This document shows positions 42,622-50,696 of a stretch of 64,000 nt of DNA, in pieces. The DNA is from Allosphingosinicella vermicomposti (GTDB taxonomy: Bacteria; Pseudomonadota; Alphaproteobacteria; Sphingomonadales; Sphingomonadaceae). Both the position numbers and the translations under genes were made by a program. Numbering within the stretch: the first letter of the stretch is position 1; every line of letters starts with the position of its first letter. The stretch spans positions 682,001 to 746,000 of the forward strand of contig NZ_PXYJ01000001.1 of the NCBI RefSeq assembly GCF_003012815.1. The letters are read 5' to 3'. Under the pieces are notes generated by a model. That model ran no database searches, was not told where the DNA came from, and saw only the letters and a program-made list of their open reading frames with translations.

Positions 42622-44538
42622 GTGACCAAGTCCTCCGACCGCTTCAACGAAGAGAAATCCGTTTACACTGTGCGCGGCAGCGATCAGCCGGACCTGGAGG
42701 TCGGCGTCGCGGTCATTCGCAGCACCGTGAAGACGCTGCCCGTCCGTCCAGGCGTTTACCGGATGCTCGATGCGAAGGGAGAGGTGCTCTACGTCGGCAA
42801 GGCGCGGGCGCTGAAGAATCGCGTCACCAACTACACGCAGGTTGCGCGGCTGACGAAGCGGCTGCAGCGTATGGTCGCGCAGACGCGGTCAATGCTGATC
42901 GTCACGACCAATACGGAGGCCGAGGCGCTGCTGCTCGAAGCGCAGCTCATCAAGCGCTACCGGCCGCCTTACAATGTCCTTCTCCGCGACGATAAGAGCT
43001 TCCCCTTCATCCTGCTCCGCGAGGACCATGGTTTTCCCCGCGTGCAGCTCCACCGCGGCGCGCGGCGGGCGAAGGGGCAATATTATGGGCCGTTCGCCAG
43101 CGCCGGATCGGTGCGCAATACGCTGAATGCGCTTCAGAAGTTGTTTCTGCTCAGGAGCTGCACGGACAGCTTCTTTGCCAATCGGTCGCGCCCCTGTCTG
43201 CTTTATCAAATTCGCCGCTGCTCTGCCCCTTGCGTCGGCCGGATCGACGAGGCGGGATATGACGAGCTGGTGCAGGACGCGAAGGACTTCCTCGGCGGCA
43301 AATCGACCAAGGTACAGGCGAAGCTTGGCAAGCTGATGAGCGAGGCCGCCGACAATATGGATTTCGAGCTGGCGGCGGTCTACCGCGACCGCCTGCGCGC
43401 GCTCACCTTCATCCAGGGCACGCAGACCATCCACGCCGAGGGGTTGGGGGATGCGGACATCTTCGCGCTCGCCTGCAAGGGCGGCAATATGTGCATCCAG
43501 GCCTTCTTCATCCGGGGCGGGCAGAATTGGGGTCATCGCAGCTTCTTCCCTTCCCACACCAATGAGGTGCCGGAAGAGGAAGTGCTGACCAGCTTCCTCA
43601 CCCAATTTTACGAGGAAGTGCCGCCGCCCAAGACGATCCTGCTCGACCGCACACTCGGCGAGGCCGCTCTTTTGGAGGAAGCCTTTGGCGAGCGGGCAGG
43701 GCGCAAGGTGACGCTCCGCCATCCCCAGCGCGGCGATCACGTGCGCATGGTGAAGCAGGCGAAGCGCAATGCAGAGGAGGCTCTTGACCGCCGTCTTGCG
43801 GAATCGGCGACCCAGAACCGTAATTTGAAGGCGCTTGCGGACCTGTTCGAACTGCCTGCTTCGCCCAATCGGATCGAGGTGTACGACAACAGCCACGTTC
43901 AGGGCACCAACGCGGTCGGCGCGATGATCGTCGCGGGGCCGGAGGGCTTCCGCAAGAATGCTTACCGCAAGTTCAACATCAAGCGCCCGGAAACAGCACC
44001 CGGCGACGATTTCGCGATGATGCGCGAGGTGCTGTCGCGCCGTTTCGCTCGCCTGGAAAAGGAAGATCCGGAGCGGACCAGCGGCGAATGGCCGGACCTG
44101 CTGCTGATCGACGGCGGCAAGGGGCAGCTCTCCGCCGTATGCGAGACGATGGAAGATGCGGGCGTTCACGACATCCCGGTCGTCGCCATTTCAAAGGGGC
44201 CGGACCGCAATGCTGGTCGAGAGGTCATGCACCTTCCCGGCGGCCGCGAAATCACGCTGCCGACCAACGATCCGACGCTCTTCTATCTCCAGCGTATCCG
44301 CGACGAAGCCCACCGCTTCGCAATCGGTGCGCATCGCCAGAAACGTGCGAAGAGCCTGGTCACCAGCCCACTGGACGATGTTCCCGGTATTGGTCCGGGA
44401 CGGAAGCGCGCTTTACTGATGCACTTTGGAACAGCGCGGGCGGTTAAGAATGCGGCGCTGGAGGATCTGGAGAGAGCACCCGGTATCTCCAGCGCTATGG
44501 CGCGCAGCATATACGACTATTTCCACCCGACAGGATGA
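42622..44538 (+). CDS. uvrC: Excinuclease ABC subunit C
   Basis: UvrC makes the two incisions in nucleotide excision repair. The 638-residue chain has an N-terminal GIY-YIG domain (RPGVYRMLDAKGEVLYVGKA), the UVR/coiled motif near residue 240 (MSEAADNMDFELAAVYRDRL), a C-terminal RNase H-like nuclease (EVYDNSHVQGTNAVGAMIVA, LLIDGGKGQLSAV) and a helix-hairpin-helix tail (DDVPGIGPGRKRALLMHFGT). The start is a GTG at 42622. Confidence 0.96.
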   Translation: MTKSSDRFNEEKSVYTVRGSDQPDLEVGVAVIRSTVKTLPVRPGVYRMLDAKGEVLYVGKARALKNRVTNYTQVARLTKRLQRMVAQTRSMLIVTTNTEAEALLLEAQLIKRYRPPYNVLLRDDKSFPFILLREDHGFPRVQLHRGARRAKGQYYGPFASAGSVRNTLNALQKLFLLRSCTDSFFANRSRPCLLYQIRRCSAPCVGRIDEAGYDELVQDAKDFLGGKSTKVQAKLGKLMSEAADNMDFELAAVYRDRLRALTFIQGTQTIHAEGLGDADIFALACKGGNMCIQAFFIRGGQNWGHRSFFPSHTNEVPEEEVLTSFLTQFYEEVPPPKTILLDRTLGEAALLEEAFGERAGRKVTLRHPQRGDHVRMVKQAKRNAEEALDRRLAESATQNRNLKALADLFELPASPNRIEVYDNSHVQGTNAVGAMIVAGPEGFRKNAYRKFNIKRPETAPGDDFAMMREVLSRRFARLEKEDPERTSGEWPDLLLIDGGKGQLSAVCETMEDAGVHDIPVVAISKGPDRNAGREVMHLPGGREITLPTNDPTLFYLQRIRDEAHRFAIGAHRQKRAKSLVTSPLDDVPGIGPGRKRALLMHFGTARAVKNAALEDLERAPGISSAMARSIYDYFHPTG

Positions 44539-44590
44539 GGGCGAAGATTACCCGCCTGCGTGTTGATCTGGTTGCCTATTGGAGGTTGGA

Positions 44591-45244
44591 ATGACGAATC
44601 CTGAACCTTTCACATTCGATGGCGCGGGGGAGGCACGGCGGTCTGCGCCCCATGTTGCCCGCAATGCCGATCCGATCACGGAGGTGCTGAGAGAAGTGCT
44701 TCCCGATGCCGGTCTGGTGCTGGAAATCGCGAGCGGGACGGGAGAGCATGCGCTGCATTTTGCGCGCGCATTCCCGCATCTTTTGTTTCAGCCGACCGAC
44801 GCTGACCCCGTCGCGCTGCGGTCGGTTGAGGCATGGCGGACGGCCGATGGGGCGCCCAATCTCCTCGCTCCGGTGCCGCTCGATGCCGCCGAGCCCGATC
44901 GCTGGCCGGTGGATCATGCCGATGCGATCCTGTGCATCAATATGGTGCATATCAGCCCGTGGGCGGCAACGCTTGGCTTGCTCAAAGGGGCTGGGAAACT
45001 GCTTCGGGAGGGTGGTGTGCTCTACGTCTACGGGGCTTATCGCCAGCGCGGCGTAGAGGCGGCGCCGAGCAACGAGGCGTTCGACCGGTCGCTGAAAGAC
45101 CGTAATCCGGAATGGGGCCTGCGGTACGTCGAAGATGTGGTCGCGGCGGCCGGGGCTGAAGGGCTCGCGCTCGACGATATAAAGGAAATGCCCGCGCACA
45201 ACCTGTCGCTGGTGTTTCGGAAGCGCGTCCCTTCCCGCCCATAA
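44591..45244 (+). CDS. DUF938 family SAM methyltransferase-like protein
   Basis: A 217-residue class I methyltransferase fold with VLEIASGTGEHALHFARAFP, INMVHISPWAATLGLL and LREGGVLYVYGAYRQRG, the DUF938 signature. GGAGG lies 5 nt before the ATG at 44591. It follows uvrC and converges with the PAP2 phosphatase gene. No substrate is known to me. Confidence 0.9.
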   Translation: MTNPEPFTFDGAGEARRSAPHVARNADPITEVLREVLPDAGLVLEIASGTGEHALHFARAFPHLLFQPTDADPVALRSVEAWRTADGAPNLLAPVPLDAAEPDRWPVDHADAILCINMVHISPWAATLGLLKGAGKLLREGGVLYVYGAYRQRGVEAAPSNEAFDRSLKDRNPEWGLRYVEDVVAAAGAEGLALDDIKEMPAHNLSLVFRKRVPSRP

Positions 45245-45275
45245 AGTGATCGGAGGAAAGGGGGCGGTCCTCTCT

Positions 45276-45878
45276 TTAAGATGGGCCCCGCGCTGATTTG
45301 CCGCGAATGATCGCAGCGAGGCCGCCCGTCCAGATCAGGCCGATGGCCCAGCCTGCAATGACGTCGCTGGGCCAATGGACGCCGAGCACGACGCGGCTAA
45401 GGCCGATAAGGAAGGCGAGAATGAGAGCTGCCGTGATCGCAACGGCGCGGCTTTTTCGAGGAATGAGCAGGGCAAGGGCCAGCCAGGTGATGAGGCCGTT
45501 CGCCCCATGGCCGCTCGGAAAGCTCGCGGATCCGACGGCGACGAGGTGATCCTCGAGCGCGGGGCGAGGTCGAGCGACAACCTCCTTCATGAGCCAGACC
45601 AGGAGACGGCCCCCCATGGTCATCGCGAGAAGGATAGCGGCGTCGCGGCGTCGGTGGGCCGCGAAGAGGGCGGCGCTACCCAGAAACGCGGCCGGAACGA
45701 GCATTTTCCAGCCACCCAATTCGGTGACGAAGCGTGCCGGCGCGGCGAGACGCGGGTCGCCATAGAGGAAGAGGTAGACGCCTTCGTCCCACCGCCAACC
45801 GGAACCACCCGCCAAGAGCATGGCAAGAAACAATGCGAGGGAGATACCCGTAACGGCAAGGCGGACTGGCAATGTCAT
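45276..45878 (-). CDS. PAP2 family lipid phosphatase
   Basis: A 200-residue inner-membrane phosphatase with six or so helices and the three PAP2 motifs: KEVVARPRPALED, ASFPSGHGANGL and SRVVLGVHWPSDVIAGWAIG. It probably dephosphorylates undecaprenyl diphosphate or phosphatidic acid; which one cannot be read. It is monocistronic and divergent from the glycine-zipper gene. Confidence 0.9.
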   Translation of the reverse strand: MTLPVRLAVTGISLALFLAMLLAGGSGWRWDEGVYLFLYGDPRLAAPARFVTELGGWKMLVPAAFLGSAALFAAHRRRDAAILLAMTMGGRLLVWLMKEVVARPRPALEDHLVAVGSASFPSGHGANGLITWLALALLIPRKSRAVAITAALILAFLIGLSRVVLGVHWPSDVIAGWAIGLIWTGGLAAIIRGKSARGPS

Positions 45879-46016
45879 TCCGGCTCCTTAACACACCCAT
45901 CCATCGCCTGTCCGGAACGAAGCGCGCCGAGTCCCCGTTTGACCGGCAAGGACTGCCCGCGGGCTCGCTGCCCTTCAACGCGAGCGGACGTCCGACTGAA
46001 AAGGACGAGGTGATTT

Positions 46017-46334
46017 ATGCGTAAAACTGGACTGGCCGGACTTGTGATCGCGGCTTCTGCGCTTGGCGCCTGTACGACTTATGGAGATACGGATCCGGCC
46101 TTGCGCGGCGGCGCGACGGGGGCGGCTATCGGCGCCGCAGTCGGCGCAGGCGTGGGTGCAGCGGTGGACGGCGTCAGCGTCGAGGAAGGCGTCGCGGCCG
46201 GCGCAGTCGGCGGCGCGATCGTCGGCGCGGTAACGTCGAACCAGCGGCGCTATTATTGGGATTATGACGGCCGCTGCTATTATACGGACGGCGATGGCGA
46301 CCGGCGCTACGTCGATCCCGATCGTTGTCGGTAA
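46017..46334 (+). CDS. Glycine-zipper lipoprotein
   Basis: A 105-residue protein: MRKTGLAGLVIAASALGACT with lipobox LGAC, followed by a glycine-zipper helix (GGATGAAIGAAVGAGVGAAV then EEGVAAGAVGGAIVGAVTSN) and a tyrosine/aspartate-rich tail (YYWDYDGRCYYTDGDGDRRY). It resembles YMGG/SlyB-like outer-membrane proteins. AAGGACGAGG precedes the ATG. Role unknown, probably envelope stability. Confidence 0.82.
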   Translation: MRKTGLAGLVIAASALGACTTYGDTDPALRGGATGAAIGAAVGAGVGAAVDGVSVEEGVAAGAVGGAIVGAVTSNQRRYYWDYDGRCYYTDGDGDRRYVDPDRCR

Positions 46335-46349
46335 AACAAATGGGAACTG

Positions 46350-46425
46350 TGGTGAGCCGTGCTGGATTCGAACCAGCGACCTACTGATTAAAAGTCAGTT
46401 GCTCTACCGACTGAGCTAACGGCCC
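46350..46425 (-). tRNA. tRNA-Lys (anticodon TTT)
   Basis: The minus strand gives GGGCCGTTAGCTCAGTCGGT... with anticodon stem CTGAC around CTTTTAA (anticodon TTT), T-arm TTCGAATCC and acceptor 3' ACGGCTC then ACCA. One G-T pair is present in the acceptor stem; CCA is encoded. Confidence 0.95.
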
Positions 46426-46438
46426 TAACCACGGGGTC

Positions 46439-46467
46439 CAACTAGGAGCGGGCGGCGTCCGGGTCAA
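46439..46467 (-). promoter_or_regulatory. Promoter of tRNA-Lys
   Basis: On the minus strand TTGACC (46467-46462), a 17-nt spacer and TAGTTG (46444-46439) lie 14 nt upstream of the tRNA 5' end. It overlaps the end of folK. Read by eye. Confidence 0.5.
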
Positions 46468-46948
46468 CAGGCCTTGGCGCCGTCAGCCGTTTTTGCAGCT
46501 GGCGGATGGTAAGGCCCGATATCGGATCGCGCCAATCGGGCGCGATTTCGGCGAGGGGGGCGAGCACGAAATGGCGGTGGCGAAGCTCGGCATGGGGGAT
46601 GACGAGGCCGGGGCTTTCCCACGCCCCTTCCGACCAGAGCAGAATGTCGAGATCAAGGACGCGCGGACCCCAGCGGCGACCCGCGCGGCGTCCAAAAGCG
46701 CGTTCGATCGCCTTGAGGCCTGCGAGGAGGGCTGGGGGTTCCATATCCGTGGCGAGTATGAGGGCCGCATTGGCAAAGCCGCGTCCTGCCGGGCCCAAAG
46801 CGGGAGTCGCGCGGATGGAAGAGATCACTTCGACCTGTCCGAATGCATCCAAAGCCGAGGCGGCGGCACGCAGGATAGCAGTTGGAGCGCCATGCTGTCC
46901 GTGGCGGCGATTGGAGCCGAGCGCGATGGCATAGAGATGCGAGCCCAT
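46442..46948 (-). CDS. folK: 2-amino-4-hydroxy-6-hydroxymethyldihydropteridine pyrophosphokinase
   Basis: FolK pyrophosphorylates the pterin in folate synthesis. The 168-residue product shows YAIALGSNRRHGQHGAPTA, TPALGPAGRGFANAAL, the signature RRWGPRVLDLDILLWSEGAW and IPHAELRHRHFVLAPL. It is divergent from the subtilase gene and convergent with the glycine-zipper region across tRNA-Lys. Confidence 0.95.
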   Translation of the reverse strand: MGSHLYAIALGSNRRHGQHGAPTAILRAAASALDAFGQVEVISSIRATPALGPAGRGFANAALILATDMEPPALLAGLKAIERAFGRRAGRRWGPRVLDLDILLWSEGAWESPGLVIPHAELRHRHFVLAPLAEIAPDWRDPISGLTIRQLQKRLTAPRPVDPDAARS

Positions 46949-47151
46949 GACAGGCGCCTAGCCGAGAGGGCGCACGGCGGCCACCCCGATCAACATTTCA
47001 TGCTGGATATTCCAGAACTTATGTTACGCATCAGCCTGTTAGCGGGATTCGTCCGGGGGGACATCCTGCCCGACAAGGCCGTCGCTGGGGGCGCGGCTGC
47101 GGGGAAAAGACGTCCCTCCATCGCCGATTCCGCCTGGGGTGGGGTGTGGCG

Positions 47152-47922
47152 ATGCGCGGGTTTTTCGGCTCTTTATGTTTCTTTTTTCTGACGGCGGGAT
47201 CGGAAGCTTATGCGGCGACCGATCGCCCGCTCGTCGCCGTAATCGACAGCGGCGTGGCGTTGACCGACGAGCTTAAGCCGCTGATGACGGCCGAATTCGA
47301 TATGGGATCCAATCGCGCGCGGCCGACCTTTCAGCCCACTTATGACCATGGCACGATGGTCGCGACGATCCTCGCACGGGAAGCGGAGCACGATCTTTCC
47401 ATCGTCTCTATCCGGATCGATGATGATGCCGGGTGTCCAGCGGGAGCGACACCGCCCTGCCAGCAGGATGCTGGAAAGGTCGCCCAGGCGATCTGGCACG
47501 CGGTTTATCTGGGCGTCGATGCGATCAATATTTCGCTCACTCTTTCCGACCATCCCCAGATCGTGGAGGCCGTCCGCGCGGCGGGGCGGCAGGGCATTCC
47601 GGTAATCCTGGCCGCAGGCAATGACGGGCTCGATCATCCGTTGAACCTCGTCTCGGCAAAAGCAGCCTTTCCGGCAGCCATATTGGTCGGCGCGCTGGAT
47701 GGAGGGGGGCATCCATGGAAAGGGACGAATCGGCCGACGGATAAACCAGGAAAATATGTCTATCGCTGGCAGCTGGGCGTTAACGTGCCGACCGTCATGG
47801 CAAGCGGGGCGGCCGCCACCGCGACGGGAACGTCCTTCGCCGCGCCGATCGAAACGGCGCGGATCGTAAAGGCGCGAAATGGGGCGATCGCGGTACGTGC
47901 TGCTTTGCCGGGTGCCAGCTGA
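47152..47922 (+). CDS. Minimal secreted S8 (subtilisin-like) serine protease
   Basis: A 256-residue secreted subtilase with a Sec signal peptide (MRGFFGSLCFFFLTAGSEAY, cut near AYA). The catalytic triad is complete: Asp in VAVIDSGVALT, His in DHGTMVATI and Ser in TGTSFAAPI, plus oxyanion Asn in ILAAGNDG. Oddities: there is no I9-type propeptide between the signal and the catalytic domain, and the region after the catalytic Ser is only about 30 residues. I chose the ATG at 47152 over a GTG at 47146. Divergent from folK. Confidence 0.85.
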   Translation: MRGFFGSLCFFFLTAGSEAYAATDRPLVAVIDSGVALTDELKPLMTAEFDMGSNRARPTFQPTYDHGTMVATILAREAEHDLSIVSIRIDDDAGCPAGATPPCQQDAGKVAQAIWHAVYLGVDAINISLTLSDHPQIVEAVRAAGRQGIPVILAAGNDGLDHPLNLVSAKAAFPAAILVGALDGGGHPWKGTNRPTDKPGKYVYRWQLGVNVPTVMASGAAATATGTSFAAPIETARIVKARNGAIAVRAALPGAS

Positions 47923-47946
47923 CGCCTGGGAAGCGCCAGTAGCGCG

Positions 47947-48234
47947 TCAGCTGCGGTCGGGGAGGCGAATCGCGATTTCCTCGCCAACCTGCGGATCGGT
48001 AAAGCCCCGGATGATGCGAAGCATGCCCTCTGTACCGAACAGCTGGTAAAGGGCGTGCAGCCCGTTGGCGAGCGCGCCATCGAACTGGAAGCTGAAGCTG
48101 CGGATCGTGCATTTCGACATGTTGAGATCGCCCCCCGCAAAGTGAAAGACGACGTCGTCAAACGTGCAATTTTCAAAATCATTGCCGTCGAGTTTCACCA
48201 TCACGCCGGTGAATGTTTCGTTCTCATATTTCAT
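47947..48234 (-). CDS. Small protein with pentapeptide-like repeats
   Basis: A 95-residue cytoplasmic protein, MKYENETFTGVMVKLDGNDF then ENCTFDDVVFHFAGGDLNMS. The N-terminal half has A(D/N)LXX-like periodicity (FENCTFDDVVF, FSFQFDGAL), reminiscent of a short right-handed beta helix as in pentapeptide-repeat proteins. The C-terminal half is a helix-rich tail (ALYQLFGTEGMLRIIRGFTD). No known family; it converges with the subtilase gene and is divergent from DUF6500. Start ATG at 48234 with AAGGAGG upstream. Confidence 0.72.
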   Translation of the reverse strand: MKYENETFTGVMVKLDGNDFENCTFDDVVFHFAGGDLNMSKCTIRSFSFQFDGALANGLHALYQLFGTEGMLRIIRGFTDPQVGEEIAIRLPDRS

Positions 48235-48345
48235 GCCGCGCCTCCTTAAGCTGCCGCGTGTTTAGACGAAGGGCGGGAAGAGTCCATGCGGCCTTCTACG
48301 CTTGGCGCGGGCGTGGTAGCGACGCACCCGCATATGGGGGGGATT

Positions 48346-48564
48346 ATGAGACAAAGCCTGAGAACCAAAGCCATCGCGGTGTGCGACGCGAAAATCGCTC
48401 AGAAGGGCGAGGGCGTCGGCCTGTCTTTCTACGCATTCTTCGCGAACCGGAACGATGATCCCAAACTGCTGATGGAAGCCGCCGAATGGTGGATCAAGAC
48501 CCACGCGCTGGATCATTTTGAGAAGGCGGTCAAAATCCGGGAAATGATCCGATCGGGAATTTAG
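48346..48564 (+). CDS. DUF6500 family small protein
   Basis: A 72-residue protein, MRQSLRTKAIAVCDAKIAQK followed by GEGVGLSFYAFFANRNDDPK, which matches my recollection of the DUF6500 family. It is hydrophilic and helical with no signal peptide. The start at 48346 is preceded by GGGGGG; an ATG at 48334 and a leader back to 48286 are alternatives. Function unknown. Confidence 0.75.
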   Translation: MRQSLRTKAIAVCDAKIAQKGEGVGLSFYAFFANRNDDPKLLMEAAEWWIKTHALDHFEKAVKIREMIRSGI

Positions 48565-48586
48565 GCGGCTGCGGCGGCGCTCCGGT

Positions 48587-49435
48587 TCAAATATCCTGGG
48601 TCAGGCGCGTATAGAGCTCAGGGCGGCGATCGCGGAAGAAGCCGAAGGCGGCACGGTGCTTCTTGGCCTGAACGGTATCCACCGTTGCGATGAGGACGCC
48701 GGTTTCGTTCGCGCCATATTCGGCCAAGAAATCGCCGCGTTCATCGCAAATGAAGCTGTGGCCATAGAAACGCTGGTCGCCTTCCATGCCGATGCGGTTG
48801 GCGGCGACGACTGGGACGACGTTCGACACGGCATGGCCGATCATCGCGCGGCGCCACAGGCGGCTGGTATCAAGATCGGGATCGTGCGGTTCGGTGCCGA
48901 TCGCAGTCGGATAGAGAAGGATATCGGCGCCCATCAGCATCATCGCGCGCGCGGTTTCGGGATACCATTGGTCCCAGCAGATGCCGACGCCGATGGTGCC
49001 GTATTTCGTCTTCCACACCTTGAAGCCGGTATTTCCGGGGCGGAAATAGAATTTCTCCGAATAGCCGGGGCCGTCGGGAATGTGGCTCTTGCGATAGACG
49101 CCCATGATCTCGCCTTCGTCATCGATCATGGCGAGGCTGTTATAATGATGATGGCCATCCGCCTCGAAGAAGCTGGTTGGGATGTAGACGCGCAGTTCCT
49201 TGGCGAGCCTCTGCATGGCGAGGACGACAGGATGCTCGTTCGTGGGCAGCGCGCGGGCGAAATGGCCCTCATCCTGCGTGCGGCAGAAATAGTGGCCTTC
49301 GAACAATTCGGGCGGCAGGATGATCTTAGCGCCCTTGGCGGCGGCTTCGCGCACCAGCTTTTCGACGGCGGCGATATTCTTCTCCACGCAATCGGTGAAG
49401 GCCAGTTGGAGGGCGGCGAGGGTTACTTTCGTCAT
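48587..49435 (-). CDS. aguB: N-carbamoylputrescine amidase
   Basis: AguB converts N-carbamoylputrescine to putrescine. The 282-residue nitrilase-fold enzyme has the triad Glu43 (PPELFEGHYFC), Lys116 (YRKSHIPDGPGY) and Cys153 (GVGICWDQWYPETAR), with the N-carbamoylputrescine-specific YFCRTQDE and GHSFICDERGDFLA segments. I chose ATG 49435 with GAGAG 7 nt upstream; 49441 is an alternative. It lies next to aguA, forming the agmatine-to-putrescine route. Confidence 0.92.
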   Translation of the reverse strand: MTKVTLAALQLAFTDCVEKNIAAVEKLVREAAAKGAKIILPPELFEGHYFCRTQDEGHFARALPTNEHPVVLAMQRLAKELRVYIPTSFFEADGHHHYNSLAMIDDEGEIMGVYRKSHIPDGPGYSEKFYFRPGNTGFKVWKTKYGTIGVGICWDQWYPETARAMMLMGADILLYPTAIGTEPHDPDLDTSRLWRRAMIGHAVSNVVPVVAANRIGMEGDQRFYGHSFICDERGDFLAEYGANETGVLIATVDTVQAKKHRAAFGFFRDRRPELYTRLTQDI

Positions 49436-49453
49436 CTGCATTCTCTCACTTTC

Positions 49454-49563
49454 CGTTCGCCCTGAGTAGCGGCTGAGCTTGTCGAAGACGCGTATCGAAG
49501 GGTTCCCCTCAGAGTGCTTCGATACAGGCCTTCGCCAAGCTCAGTCCCTACTCAGCACGAACG
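49454..49563. repeat. Intergenic inverted repeat, family R2 long form
   Basis: The outer arms CCGTTCGCCCTGAGTAGCGG and GTCCCTACTCAGCACGAACG, and inner GCTTGTCGAAGACGCGTATC with GATACAGGCCTTCGCCAAGC, form a long two-level hairpin. It sits between aguA and aguB (both minus strand). Confidence 0.88.
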
Positions 49564-49577
49564 GCGATGGTAAGGCC

Positions 49578-50558
49578 TTACTCCGGCACCTGCTGGCTGA
49601 TGCAGTGGAAGCTGCCGCCGCCCGTGAGGATGTGATCGGCCCGGAAACCCATGGCCTTGCGGCCGGGGAAAAGGGCGCCGATCGCCTCCACGGCGGCATC
49701 GTCGTTGGGCTGGCCGTAAACCGGCACCACCACCGCCGCATTGCCGATGTAGAAGTTCATATAGGAAGCCGGAATGATCTCGCCATCCACCTCGACCTTT
49801 CCAGGCGAGGGGACGGGGACCACGGTCAGGTCGAAGGCTTCGGCGCGGGCTTTGGCATCGGCATAGATCGCGGCATTGGGGTCGTCTTCACCCGCAGCGA
49901 CCGGGATCGCGATACGCCCTTCTCCGACGAAACGGGCGAGATTGTCGACATGGCCGTCCGTGTGGTCATTGAGCAGGCCGTCGCCCAGCCACAAGATGCG
50001 GTCGAGGCCGAGATCGGCTTTCAGCCGCGCTTCGATCTCTTGCTTTGACAAGCCCGGATTGCGGTTCGGGTTGAGGAGGCATTGTTCGGTCGTGACGGCA
50101 AGGCCGGTGCCGTCGATGTCGATCGCGCCGCCTTCCAGGATCCAGTCATGGCGCTGGGCTTCCGCATCCATCGTGTCGGCAAGGCGGAGGCCGATCGTAT
50201 CATCGCCCTCCAAGTCATATTTGCCGCCCCAGCCGTTGAAGCGGAAGCTGGCGGGAAGCCGGCTTTCCCCGGATTTCAGGATGATCGGCCCGGTATCGCG
50301 CAGCCAGATATCGCCGAAAATCTCCTCGATCACCGTGATGTCGGGACCGACAAGTTCCTGAGCACGTGCGACAGCTTTGGGATCGGCGGCGACGAGGCGC
50401 ACTTCCTCGCCATTGCCATCCGCGTGCACGGCACGGGCGAAGGCGGCGACCTCTTCCTGCGCGGCGTCGAGATCCTCGAGCCAAAGGTCGCCATGGCTCG
50501 GAAAGCCAATCCACACCCATTCGTGATGCGCCCATTCGGGCGGCTGGCGGTAGGTCAT
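49578..50558 (-). CDS. aguA: Agmatine deiminase
   Basis: AguA hydrolyses agmatine to N-carbamoylputrescine and ammonia. From the ATG at 50558 (326 aa) it reads MTYRQPPEWAHHEWVWIGFP, and has IWLRDTGPI, WILEGGAIDID, LNDHTDGHVDNLARFV and the nucleophile Cys319 in GGGSFHCISQQVPE, a complete guanidine-modifying active site. GGGAT lies 7 nt upstream. aguB follows after a repeat. Both genes are on the minus strand. Confidence 0.95.
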   Translation of the reverse strand: MTYRQPPEWAHHEWVWIGFPSHGDLWLEDLDAAQEEVAAFARAVHADGNGEEVRLVAADPKAVARAQELVGPDITVIEEIFGDIWLRDTGPIILKSGESRLPASFRFNGWGGKYDLEGDDTIGLRLADTMDAEAQRHDWILEGGAIDIDGTGLAVTTEQCLLNPNRNPGLSKQEIEARLKADLGLDRILWLGDGLLNDHTDGHVDNLARFVGEGRIAIPVAAGEDDPNAAIYADAKARAEAFDLTVVPVPSPGKVEVDGEIIPASYMNFYIGNAAVVVPVYGQPNDDAAVEAIGALFPGRKAMGFRADHILTGGGSFHCISQQVPE

Positions 50559-50563
50559 CAAAG

Positions 50564-50685
50564 AATCCCGTTCATCCTGAGTAGCCATTGAGCTTGTCGA
50601 AATGGCGTATCGAAGGACTCCACGCGGAGTGCTTCGATACGGGTCTTCGGCTTCGCTCAGCCCCTACTCAGCACGAACGGGATTG
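50564..50685. repeat. Intergenic inverted repeat, family R2 long form
   Basis: Outer arms AATCCCGTTCATCCTGAGTA and CTACTCAGCACGAACGGGAT, inner GAGCTTGTCGAAATGGCGTA with GTGCTTCGATACGGGTCTTC. It lies between the M28 peptidase stop and aguA start and provides part of the aguA leader. Confidence 0.88.
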
Positions 50686-50696
50686 TCACCAATAGC

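Noticed and set aside
42889-44169. Minus-strand 426-residue open frame opposite uvrC
   Set aside because: Antisense of uvrC; lacks any motif.
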